Notes under the pieces: generated by a model
The model's database searches: none
What the model saw: the letters and a program-made list of their open reading frames with translations, nothing else
What the model was told of the DNA's origin: nothing
In this document: positions 1-5,109 of the stretch, piece by piece
Layout: each line of letters begins with the position of its first letter
How positions within the stretch are numbered: position 1 is the first letter of the stretch
Translations under genes and position numbers: made by a program
Source: an uncultured Eubacteriaceae bacterium
GTDB lineage: Bacteria > Bacillota > Clostridia > Lachnospirales > CAG-274
Assembly: GCA_946534775.1 (NCBI GenBank)
Contig: CAMNCZ010000116.1
Coordinates: 1-5,109, forward strand
Length of the DNA stretch: 5,109 nt
Reading direction: 5' to 3'

Positions 1-15
1 GTGCTTGGAAAATGA
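1..15 (+). CDS. 3' end of upstream gene, possibly RNase PH (rph)
   Basis: Frame 1 reads Val-Leu-Gly-Lys and then TGA at 13-15, overlapping the rdgB ATG at 12 as ATGA. A C-terminus ending in a Leu-Gly(-Lys) pattern fits the tail of many Firmicute RNase PH proteins, and rph lies directly upstream of rdgB in many Bacillota. Only four codons are visible, so the identity is inferred from gene order rather than seen. That some upstream gene ends here is moderately likely, because the 4-nt stop/start overlap is a typical operon junction and no good independent ribosome binding site precedes the rdgB start. Confidence 0.4.
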   Translation: MLGK

Positions 16-602
16 AAGTGGTTTTTGCAACAAAAAACGAAGATAAGGTAAAAGAGGTACGGGAGATACTCGGACCCGATTTTGAAGTTGTTTCAATGAC
101 GGAGGCGGGCATAGATACGGAAATAATCGAAGACGGCGAAACATTTGAAGAAAACGCCATAAAAAAGGCGGAACAGGTAATGAAGCTTTGCAACGAGATA
201 GTGCTTGCAGATGATTCGGGTCTTGAGATAGATTATCTTAACGGTGAACCGGGCGTACATTCGGCACGTTATCTGGGTGAAGATACACCTTACAGCGTTA
301 AAAACCAAAGTATACTCCAAAGGCTTGAGGGTGCAAGGGGCTCTCAGCGCAGCGCGCGCTTTGTATGCGCCGTTGCGGCGGCTCTTCCGGGTAAATACAC
401 TATAATTGCGCAGGAAACTATGGAAGGTGAAATAGCAAGGGAACCCAAGGGAGAAAACGGATTTGGCTACGATCCCATCTTTTTTGTGTATAAATACAGA
501 AAGACCACTGCGGAACTGACGATGGAACAAAAAAACAGAATAAGTCATCGCGGCAAGGCATTTCGTGCTATTGCCGAAAGACTGAAAAAAGTGATTTGGT
601 AA
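12..602 (+). CDS. rdgB: RdgB/HAM1 family XTP/dITP pyrophosphatase
   Basis: Cytosolic house-cleaning enzyme that hydrolyses non-canonical purine triphosphates (dITP, ITP, XTP) to the monophosphate and pyrophosphate, keeping deaminated bases out of DNA and RNA. The 196-aa length is normal for the family. Visible signatures are the N-terminal ATKNEDK nucleotide-binding loop (residues 6-12), the acidic stretch around GETFEENA (42-49), the catalytic/Mg-binding ADDSGLE (66-72, with D68 matching the proposed general base), SARYLGE (84-90), FGYDPIF (151-157) and SHRGKAF (178-184) near the C-terminus. The ATG at 12 is chosen because MKVVFATKN is the family's N-terminus. Its Shine-Dalgarno is poor (GGA only about 2 nt away), so translation is probably coupled to the overlapping upstream stop. 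No key residue appears missing. It is first of three closely packed same-strand genes with the phosphoesterase and tex. Confidence 0.96.
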   Translation: MKVVFATKNEDKVKEVREILGPDFEVVSMTEAGIDTEIIEDGETFEENAIKKAEQVMKLCNEIVLADDSGLEIDYLNGEPGVHSARYLGEDTPYSVKNQSILQRLEGARGSQRSARFVCAVAAALPGKYTIIAQETMEGEIAREPKGENGFGYDPIFFVYKYRKTTAELTMEQKNRISHRGKAFRAIAERLKKVIW

Positions 603-606
603 AAAG

Positions 607-621
607 TTAATTGATAATTAA
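607..621. repeat. A/T-rich palindrome between rdgB and phosphoesterase
   Basis: Perfect inverted repeat TTAATT-GAT-AATTAA just after the rdgB stop. Together with the following bases it carries plus-strand stops in all three frames (TAA 608-610, TGA 612-614, TAA 619-621). With only A:T pairs and a 3-nt loop it would be a very weak RNA hairpin, and with no T-run after it, it does not look like a terminator. It could be a small dispersed intergenic repeat or simply A/T-rich spacer; one copy cannot decide. Confidence 0.35.
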
Positions 622-630
622 TTGAAAAAA

Positions 631-1113
631 ATGAGAATATTGGTTTTAAGCGATACACATCGCAGTCTTAACAGGGCTCTTCTGCTTATGAATGAGCTGA
701 TATATGAGATAGATTATGTTTTTCATCTGGGCGATAATACCGAAGATGCGGAGTTTCTGAGGGAACATTACAACACACCCGTTGTATGCGTTTCGGGCAA
801 CTGCGACAGCGATTGTTCAATAAAGGACGAAGAACTGATCACACTGGGAAATAAAAAAATATTACTGACACACGGCCACAAATACGGCGTAAAATACGAC
901 AGCACGGACAGACTGGTATACCGTGCGCTTGAAGTCGGCGCGGATATCTGTCTTTTCGGGCATACGCACATACCGTTTCTGGGTGTTATACGCGGTATCG
1001 TGGTTATGAACCCGGGCAGTCTTTCACTGCCGCGAGGCGGGTCAAACGCAAGTTACGGCATTATAAAAATAGAGGATAATGATATCTATCCCTCAATAGT
1101 TGAATGGAGATAA
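631..1113 (+). CDS. YfcE/MJ0936-type metallophosphoesterase
   Basis: Small calcineurin-like phosphodiesterase of the YfcE/MJ0936 group; relatives are Mn-dependent and hydrolyse artificial phosphodiesters, with physiological substrates mostly unknown. All five dimetal-site motifs are present, numbering from the ATG at 631: SDTH (7-10; D8, H10), GDN (34-36; D35), GNCD (56-59; N57), THGH (80-83; H81) and GHTH (110-113; H111, H113), then NPGS (127-130). No signal peptide or membrane segment, so cytoplasmic. The length is 160 aa. An alternative TTG start at 622 adds three residues (M-K-K) directly after an in-frame TAA at 619-621. I prefer the ATG because family proteins normally begin M-(K/R)-(I/L) just before the first strand, but neither start has a recognisable Shine-Dalgarno. 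It sits 28 bp after rdgB and 3 bp before tex. The exact substrate cannot be called. Confidence 0.92.
   Translation: MRILVLSDTHRSLNRALLLMNELIYEIDYVFHLGDNTEDAEFLREHYNTPVVCVSGNCDSDCSIKDEELITLGNKKILLTHGHKYGVKYDSTDRLVYRALEVGADICLFGHTHIPFLGVIRGIVVMNPGSLSLPRGGSNASYGIIKIEDNDIYPSIVEWR
1106..1110 (+). promoter_or_regulatory. Ribosome binding site of tex
   Basis: GGAGA, 6 nt before the tex ATG at 1117. It lies inside the last two codons (TGG AGA) of the phosphoesterase, whose stop is only 3 bp from the tex start, so the two genes are probably translationally linked. The site supports the ATG at 1117 as the tex start. Confidence 0.75.
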
Positions 1114-1116
1114 AAA

Positions 1117-3366
1117 ATGTTTGATGAGATACTGACTTTACAGCAGGAGTTTAATCTTAGAAAAAATCAGGTGGAAAACACCGTAAAATTGATCGATGAG
1201 GGAAACACCATACCCTTTATTGCACGTTATCGTAAGGAAATGACGGGTTCTCTTGATGATCAGCTTTTAAGAGAACTTTATGACAGGCTTTTGTATTTAA
1301 GAAATTTAAATGAAAAGTGCGAGCAGACAAAAAAACTTATAGAGGAACAGGGCGCACTTACAGAAGAAATAACGGCTGCGCTTGACAATGCCAAGACCTT
1401 GTCGGAAATAGAGGATATCTATCGCCCGTTCCGTCCGAAAAGGCGTACACGCGCAACCATCGCAAAGGAAAAAGGCCTTGCGCCGCTGGCTGATTTTATT
1501 ATGCTGCAGCTTTCAAATGACGATATTTCAAAAGAGGCGGAAAAATACATTGATGCCGAAAAACAGGTGGAAACGGCTGAACAGGCGCTTGAGGGCGCAA
1601 GGGATATTATAGCCGAAACAATATCCGACAATGCGGATTACAGAAAAATAATAAGAAAACTGACATTTGACAAGGGTGTGCTTGAAGTTAAGGCGACAGA
1701 CCCCGAGGCGGAGTCGGTTTATGAGATGTATTACGATTTTCACGAACCTGTCAAAAAAATGGCGGGACATAGGGTGCTTGCCGTAAACCGCGGCGAAAAA
1801 GAGGGCGTATTGTCCGTTAAGCTGGAAGCTCCCGTGGAGGAAATATACAGCAATATCAAAAAGGAAACTGTTTTTTCCGAAAGGGAAGATGTTATTCGGT
1901 TTTTGACCGAGGCGATAGATGACAGCTATAAGCGTCTTATTGCGCCGTCTATCGAACGTGAGATAAGAAACGAATTGACCGAAAAAGCGGAAGAAAGTGC
2001 GATAAAAGTTTTCGGCGAAAATTTAAGACAGCTTTTATTGCAGGCACCTATCAAAGAAAAGGTAGTGCTTGCACTTGACCCCGGTTTCAGAACAGGCTGT
2101 AAAGTGGCTGTTATAGACGGTTTCGGAAAGGTACTTGACACGGGTGTTATCTATCCCGTGCCGCCGCACAACAAAATAGATGCCGCAAACAAAATACTTA
2201 CCGCTATGATAAACAAGCATAATGTAAATATTATAGCTATAGGCAACGGCACCGCTTCGCGCGAAACGGAGCAGTTTGCGGTGAATCTGATAAAAACGCT
2301 TGATAAGGAGATTTATTATATAATCGTAAACGAGGCGGGTGCTTCGGTGTACTCCGCATCAAAACTGGGTGCCGAGGAGTTTCCCGATTTTGATGTAGCA
2401 CTCAGAAGCGCGGTATCTATCGGCAGACGTTTGCAGGACCCTCTTGCGGAGCTTGTAAAGATAGACCCTAAGAGTATAGGTGTCGGACAGTACCAGCACG
2501 ATATGAACCAAAAACAGCTTGGTGAAGCACTTGGCGGCGTTGTGGAAGGCTGTGTAAACAGTGTCGGTATTGACCTTAATACGGCATCGCCGTCGCTTTT
2601 GTCGTATGTTGCTGGCATATCGGGTACGGTAGCAAAAAATATTATTGCATATCGCCAGGAAAACGGTCCGTTTACAAACAGAAAGCAGCTTTTAAAAGTT
2701 TCAAAACTCGGACCTAAGGCCTTTGAGCAGTGTGCGGGCTTTTTAAGGATAGACGGCGGCAGCGAACCGCTTGACAATACGGGCGTTCACCCCGAAAGCT
2801 ATGCTATTGCGGAGGAACTTTTGACAAAACTCGGCTACAGTAAGGCGGATCTTACAAACAAGGGTCTTGATATTTCAAAAAAAATAGTGGATATCAAAAA
2901 ACTTGCCGAGGAAATGAATGTAGGTGAGCCTACACTTAACGATATTGTAAAAGAACTTGAAAAACCGGGCCGCGACCCGCGTGACGAAATGCCAAAGCCG
3001 ATTTTAAGAAGTGATGTGCTTGGTATAGAAGACCTTTCGGAGGGAATGATAATGCGCGGTACGGTGCGCAATGTGATCGATTTTGGCGTGTTTGTGGATA
3101 TAGGTGTACATCAGGACGGCCTTGTGCATATCTCGCAGATAACGGACCGTTATATCAAACACCCGCTGGAGGCGGTTAGTGTCGGGGATATAGTAGAAGT
3201 TAAGGTTTTAAGTGTTGACCCTGCAAAAAACAGGATATCGCTGACTATGCTTTTAAATGAAGACGGCAAAAAAGATAATAAAAAAGAAAATAGAAAAGAA
3301 AATAAAAAAGACGGCGTAAAAAAGGAAAGACCAAAACAAAACAACAGGCCTAACAAAAAACAATAA
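1117..3366 (+). CDS. tex: Tex family S1 RNA-binding transcription accessory protein
   Basis: Tex is a conserved bacterial nucleic-acid-binding protein, structurally related to eukaryotic Spt6, that affects transcription and is required for toxin or virulence gene expression in some species. The 749-aa length is typical. Order: an N-terminal helical Tex region (about 1-200, with the IPFIARYRKE motif near 33-42 and YRPFRPKRRTRA near 102-113); a YqgF/RNase H-like domain starting at about 315 (ALDPGFRTG, D321; then IGNGTASRET and NEAGASVYS); helix-hairpin-helix repeats at about 475-545 (VGIDLNTAS, ISGTVAKNI, LGPKAFEQ); and an S1 domain at about 642-712 (GTVRNVIDFGVFVDIG, DGLVHISQ). The protein ends in a lysine-rich tail (718-749) built partly from tandem tetrapeptides. 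Basic tails after S1 are not rare and may add RNA affinity; that is inference. It is last in the plus-strand run and followed by a strong terminator. No truncation or frameshift is seen. Confidence 0.97.
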   Translation: MFDEILTLQQEFNLRKNQVENTVKLIDEGNTIPFIARYRKEMTGSLDDQLLRELYDRLLYLRNLNEKCEQTKKLIEEQGALTEEITAALDNAKTLSEIEDIYRPFRPKRRTRATIAKEKGLAPLADFIMLQLSNDDISKEAEKYIDAEKQVETAEQALEGARDIIAETISDNADYRKIIRKLTFDKGVLEVKATDPEAESVYEMYYDFHEPVKKMAGHRVLAVNRGEKEGVLSVKLEAPVEEIYSNIKKETVFSEREDVIRFLTEAIDDSYKRLIAPSIEREIRNELTEKAEESAIKVFGENLRQLLLQAPIKEKVVLALDPGFRTGCKVAVIDGFGKVLDTGVIYPVPPHNKIDAANKILTAMINKHNVNIIAIGNGTASRETEQFAVNLIKTLDKEIYYIIVNEAGASVYSASKLGAEEFPDFDVALRSAVSIGRRLQDPLAELVKIDPKSIGVGQYQHDMNQKQLGEALGGVVEGCVNSVGIDLNTASPSLLSYVAGISGTVAKNIIAYRQENGPFTNRKQLLKVSKLGPKAFEQCAGFLRIDGGSEPLDNTGVHPESYAIAEELLTKLGYSKADLTNKGLDISKKIVDIKKLAEEMNVGEPTLNDIVKELEKPGRDPRDEMPKPILRSDVLGIEDLSEGMIMRGTVRNVIDFGVFVDIGVHQDGLVHISQITDRYIKHPLEAVSVGDIVEVKVLSVDPAKNRISLTMLLNEDGKKDNKKENRKENKKDGVKKERPKQNNRPNKKQ
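3268..3315 (+). repeat. Four 12-nt tandem repeats coding the Tex tail
   Basis: Four adjacent 12-nt units at 3268-3279, 3280-3291, 3292-3303 and 3304-3315 follow the pattern aaaaaaga(t/a)aat with changes in units 3 and 4. They encode KKDN, KKEN, RKEN and KKDG (Tex residues 718-733). Units are in frame, so gain or loss of one would lengthen or shorten the tail by four residues without a frameshift. Confidence 0.8.
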
Positions 3367-3375
3367 ATAAAAAAC

Positions 3376-3410
3376 AAGCGGGCTGTCCTGTACGGATATG
3401 CCCGCTTTTT
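3376..3410. terminator. Bidirectional intrinsic terminator between tex and DUF1540 gene
   Basis: Perfect 8-bp stem AAGCGGGC (3376-3383) with GCCCGCTT (3400-3407), extended by an inner stem TGTCC (3384-3388) with GGATA (3394-3398, one G-T pair, T3399 bulged) around the loop TGTAC. On the plus strand the stem runs into TTTTT (3406-3410), ending the rdgB-phosphoesterase-tex run 9 nt after the tex stop. On the minus strand the same stem is followed by TTGTTTTTTATT, so it can also end the DUF1540 transcript, whose stop is 10 nt before the hairpin. Confidence 0.9.
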
Positions 3411-3417
3411 CGGTTAG

Positions 3418-3570
3418 TTACATTTCAAAACTGCGGCACTCGGTCTCGGAGGTCGTTTTTGCATTTTGACACATATCGTTGCCGACAAGGATATCGCTTA
3501 AAGAGCAGAAATGTCCCTCGTTGTGCTTACAGCTGTCTACACGGCATTTAATTGACTGATTGATACTCAT
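3418..3570 (-). CDS. Small Cys-rich DUF1540 domain protein
   Basis: 50-aa ORF starting MSINQSIKCRVDSCKHNEGH on the minus strand (ATG at 3570-3568, TAA at 3420-3418). It matches my recollection of DUF1540: an early I-K-C-x4-C, a third Cys seven residues later, and a late T-E-C-x-S-F near the end. Cysteines are C9, C14, C22, C34 and C45; C34 is additional to the usual four. The pattern suggests metal binding (zinc or similar), but no biochemical function is established that I know of; the domain is common in Clostridia and Bacilli and often encoded by tiny stand-alone genes. It is a real gene by several independent signs: an AAAGGAG site 7 nt upstream, conserved-looking Cys spacing, its own terminator, and a TATAAT box about 80 bp upstream. 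No signal peptide or membrane segment. It converges on tex and diverges from the dipeptidase gene. Confidence 0.88.
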   Translation of the reverse strand: MSINQSIKCRVDSCKHNEGHFCSLSDILVGNDMCQNAKTTSETECRSFEM

Positions 3571-3577
3571 AACAGTT

Positions 3578-3584
3578 CTCCTTT
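3578..3584 (-). promoter_or_regulatory. Ribosome binding site of DUF1540 gene
   Basis: AAAGGAG on the minus strand, 7 nt before the ATG at 3570, a near-consensus Shine-Dalgarno. It is among the best in the window, which argues the short ORF is well translated and fixes its start. Confidence 0.85.
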
Positions 3585-3652
3585 CAATGCTTTTTCAAAG
3601 TTTTTTTTCATCTTTTTTAGGAAGCAATATTATTTTTTGCGGCATAGATTAA

Positions 3653-3658
3653 ATTATA
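3653..3658 (-). promoter_or_regulatory. Putative -10 box for DUF1540 gene
   Basis: Perfect TATAAT on the minus strand, preceded directly by TG (TGTATAAT). It would give a leader of roughly 75 nt before the DUF1540 start. No good -35 hexamer is found 16-18 bp upstream (AACCTC at 17 bp), and the region is A/T-rich enough for such a box to occur by chance, so confidence is modest. Confidence 0.4.
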
Positions 3659-3675
3659 CATTAAATTTAAAAAAA

Positions 3676-3680
3676 GAGGT
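3676..3680 (+). promoter_or_regulatory. Ribosome binding site of M19 dipeptidase gene
   Basis: GAGGT in an A-rich leader, 6 nt before the ATG at 3687. It is an acceptable Shine-Dalgarno core and supports that ATG as the start. Confidence 0.7.
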
Positions 3681-3686
3681 TTTTAT

Positions 3687-4613
3687 ATGAAATATTTTGA
3701 TCTTCACTGTGATACGCTGACAAAATGTATGAACGATAACGAGGAACTTTTTATCAATAAAAAGCAAAACAGCATTAAGCAGCTTCTGGGATTTGAAACA
3801 CCCGTACAGCTGTTTGCCATATTTACCGACGATCCGTATATCGGAGATGCCTACGGATATGCAAAGGCAGCCGTTAGTTTTTTTTATGAACAGGCAAAAA
3901 AATATAACGAATATGTATATTTATACAATAATGACCCGCAAAAAAACAGGGTGGGTGCAGTGCTGACAATAGAGGGCGGAGAACCCGTGGAAAGCATTGC
4001 GGCGCTTGAAGAGTTTTATGAACTTGGCGTAAGGCTTATGACACTTACCTGGAACAGAGTGAACAAGATAGGCAGCGGAATGACAAGCGGCAGTGAAGAC
4101 GGACTTACGGAGTTTGGCAGGCAGGCAGTAAAGTATATGAACCGCAAAAATATGGTCATAGATGTTTCTCACCTTAATTTACAGGGTTTCAAGGATGTAT
4201 CGGCTATCAGCGAAAAGCCGTTTATCGCAAGCCATTCAAACAGTTTTACACTATGCCCGCACCCGCGTAATTTACGCGATTGGCAGATAAATGAGATAGC
4301 AGCCTGCGGCGGCATTATCGGCATAAACCTCTACCCGCCGTTTCTTACGGAAGATAACGAAGCCGATATCAATGATATACTGCGTCATACGGAGTATTTT
4401 TTAAATAAAGGCGGCGAAAATATGTTGGCGCTCGGCTGCGATTTTGACGGTATATCGTGTACACCGAAAAACATAGAAAAAACGGCGGATATGACAATAG
4501 TATACAGTGCTTTTGAAAAACACTTCGGCAGGGGTATTGCCGATAAAATATTTTTTGATAACGCAAAAAACTTTTTTGATAAATATTTGCTTACATCGGG
4601 AGTGAACTTATGA
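3687..4613 (+). CDS. M19 family (renal/membrane dipeptidase-type) metallopeptidase
   Basis: Predicted zinc dipeptidase of the amidohydrolase-fold M19 family, which cleaves dipeptides, often with a D-residue or unusual C-terminal residue. The 308-aa length fits bacterial members. The metal and catalytic residues can be matched to human renal dipeptidase: H7 and D9 in DLHCD (H20/D22), E96 in TIEGGE (bridging E125), H162 in DVSH (H198), H183 in ASHSN (H219) and D252 in GCDFDG (D288). Other family marks are MTLTWN (118-123) and GIIGINLYP (209-217). There is no signal peptide or lipobox, so the protein is expected in the cytoplasm, unlike the GPI-anchored mammalian enzyme. The ATG at 3687 is chosen for its GAGGT site and because DLHCDT normally lies this close to the N-terminus. 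The stop overlaps the next gene's start as ATGA, implying co-translation with a response regulator. The natural substrate is unknown; peptidoglycan- or peptide-derived dipeptides are possible. Confidence 0.94.
   Translation: MKYFDLHCDTLTKCMNDNEELFINKKQNSIKQLLGFETPVQLFAIFTDDPYIGDAYGYAKAAVSFFYEQAKKYNEYVYLYNNDPQKNRVGAVLTIEGGEPVESIAALEEFYELGVRLMTLTWNRVNKIGSGMTSGSEDGLTEFGRQAVKYMNRKNMVIDVSHLNLQGFKDVSAISEKPFIASHSNSFTLCPHPRNLRDWQINEIAACGGIIGINLYPPFLTEDNEADINDILRHTEYFLNKGGENMLALGCDFDGISCTPKNIEKTADMTIVYSAFEKHFGRGIADKIFFDNAKNFFDKYLLTSGVNL
4598..4602 (+). promoter_or_regulatory. Ribosome binding site of LytTR regulator gene
   Basis: GGGAG lies within the last codons of the dipeptidase gene, 7 nt before the ATG at 4610. 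It supports this overlapping start for the response regulator. Confidence 0.7.
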
Positions 4614-5109
4614 AAATTGCAATATGTGACGATGAAAAAATATTTTTATCTGAGATCAGGGGACTTATCGAAGAGGTATATTCTTTCACGGATAAAACGG
4701 AAATATCGGAATTCAATGACGGCAGCGAACTCTTGACGGCAGCAAAAACACAAAAATTTGATATATTCTTTCTGGATATTGAAATGGAAGGAAAAAACGG
4801 CATAGAGACAGCTAAAATAATAAGAGAAAAGGACAGCAAAGCAATAATCGTTTTCTTTACAAGTCACAGCGAATATGCGATAATCGGCTATGAGGTAAAT
4901 GCATTCAGATATTTGCTGAAAAACTCTCCCAAGGCTTATTATATAAAGGAACTTAAATCCGTCTATAAGGAATATCTGCAAAGGCATTATGTTTATGAAG
5001 TGCGTACTCCCAAAGAAATTTTCAGTATACCGATAACCGATATTTTGTATTTTGAGATATACGGCAGGAAAATCATTTTGCATACAACACGCGAAAACTA
5101 TGTATACAG
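4610..5109 (+). CDS. LytTR (AgrA/LytR) family response regulator, 3' truncated by window end
   Basis: Two-component response regulator of the LytR/AlgR/AgrA class: a phosphorylatable receiver joined to a LytTR DNA-binding domain. 166 complete codons are visible, with no stop before the window ends; members are usually near 230-250 aa, so roughly a third is missing. Receiver (about 1-120): acidic pocket D7-D8 in CDDE, phosphoacceptor D56 in FLDIEM, switch T84 in FFTSHSEYA, and K104 in YLLKN. The usual Pro after that Lys is Asn here. The LytTR domain begins near 127 with the typical ITDILYFE (142-149) followed by GRKIILHT (152-159). The ATG at 4610 overlaps the dipeptidase stop (ATGA) and has a GGGAG site. 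Relatives often pair with a membrane histidine kinase that senses peptides; a kinase may follow downstream but is not in view. Targets cannot be predicted. Confidence 0.93.
   Translation, partial: MKIAICDDEKIFLSEIRGLIEEVYSFTDKTEISEFNDGSELLTAAKTQKFDIFFLDIEMEGKNGIETAKIIREKDSKAIIVFFTSHSEYAIIGYEVNAFRYLLKNSPKAYYIKELKSVYKEYLQRHYVYEVRTPKEIFSIPITDILYFEIYGRKIILHTTRENYVY

Larger units (their letters stand above)
3571..3686. other. Divergent A/T-rich intergenic region with phased A-tracts
   Basis: 116 bp between the start codons of the minus-strand DUF1540 gene and the plus-strand dipeptidase gene; it must hold both 5' leaders and probably both promoters. T-runs (A-tracts on the minus strand) lie at 3591-3595, 3601-3608, 3613-3618 and 3633-3638, with centres about 11, 11 and 20 bp apart, close to helical phasing, so the DNA may be intrinsically curved. 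I see no convincing operator, riboswitch or small RNA. For the dipeptidase, a weak -35-like TTGCGG (3637-3642) lies before A/T-rich -10-like sequence around 3660-3666, but it is too poor to call as a promoter. Confidence 0.5.

Noticed and set aside
2..46. Alternative frame-2 tail of an upstream gene overlapping rdgB by 35 nt
   Set aside because: The 4-nt ATGA overlap in frame 1 is much more usual, and the frame-2 reading shows no recognisable C-terminus.
93..548. 151-codon minus-strand open frame opposite rdgB
   Set aside because: It lies wholly within a clear rdgB gene, has no family resemblance or convincing ribosome binding site, and its low-complexity F/Y/R-rich translation is typical of an antisense shadow.
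607..621. Palindrome after rdgB as an intrinsic terminator
   Set aside because: The stem is A:T only, the loop is 3 nt and no T-run follows, so it would not terminate; the downstream genes are probably in the same transcript.
2316..2777. 153-codon minus-strand open frame inside tex
   Set aside because: It is opposite the conserved YqgF/HhH part of Tex; the Ser/Pro/Phe-rich translation is the usual antisense image of this codon usage.
3637..3666. Sigma-70 type promoter for the dipeptidase gene (TTGCGG and ATTAAA-like boxes)
   Set aside because: Both hexamers are poor matches, and the A/T-rich region offers many equal alternatives; a promoter is expected here but cannot be placed.
3571..3686. 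Riboswitch or structured leader RNA
   Set aside because: The region is short and A/T-rich, with no stable stem or recognisable riboswitch core on either strand.
4646..5083. 145-codon minus-strand open frame opposite the response regulator
   Set aside because: The plus strand encodes an unambiguous receiver-LytTR protein; the antisense translation is F/Y/I-rich with no recognisable domain.

Overview
The window looks like an ordinary chromosomal stretch from a Gram-positive anaerobe of the class Clostridia (Bacillota). The basis is a moderate-to-low G+C content by eye, A-rich purine leaders with GGAG-type ribosome binding sites, the gene order rdgB, YfcE-type phosphoesterase, tex, and a small DUF1540 Cys-rich protein next to them. 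Genus or species cannot be assigned from this sequence. I see no insertion sequence, CRISPR array, rRNA, tRNA or phage gene.

Left part (1-3366, plus strand): a tight housekeeping run. It begins with the last four codons of an upstream gene whose stop overlaps the rdgB start (ATGA), probably rph (RNase PH). Next come rdgB/HAM1 (dITP/XTP pyrophosphatase, nucleotide-pool sanitation), a YfcE/MJ0936-type metallophosphoesterase, and tex, an S1-domain RNA-binding transcription accessory protein. Spacings are -4, 28 (from the preferred ATG) and 3 bp, so co-transcription is likely. The run ends at a strong hairpin terminator at 3376-3410.

Middle part (3411-3686): a 50-codon minus-strand gene (3418-3570) encodes a five-cysteine DUF1540-family protein. 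It has a near-perfect ribosome binding site and converges on tex, with the same hairpin able to terminate both directions. Upstream of it is a short A/T-rich divergent intergenic region with helically spaced A-tracts and a perfect TATAAT box on the minus strand.

Right part (3687-5109, plus strand): a cytoplasmic M19-family (renal/membrane dipeptidase-type) metallopeptidase with all metal ligands present. Its stop codon overlaps (ATGA) the start of an AgrA/LytR-type response regulator (receiver plus LytTR DNA-binding domain), which runs off the end of the window. A sensor kinase may lie just downstream but is not visible.

Nothing here is clearly a new system. The points most worth a second look are the small DUF1540 gene, the translational coupling of a dipeptidase to a LytTR regulator, the 12-nt tandem repeats that build the basic tail of Tex, and the uncertain start of the phosphoesterase beside an A/T-only palindrome.
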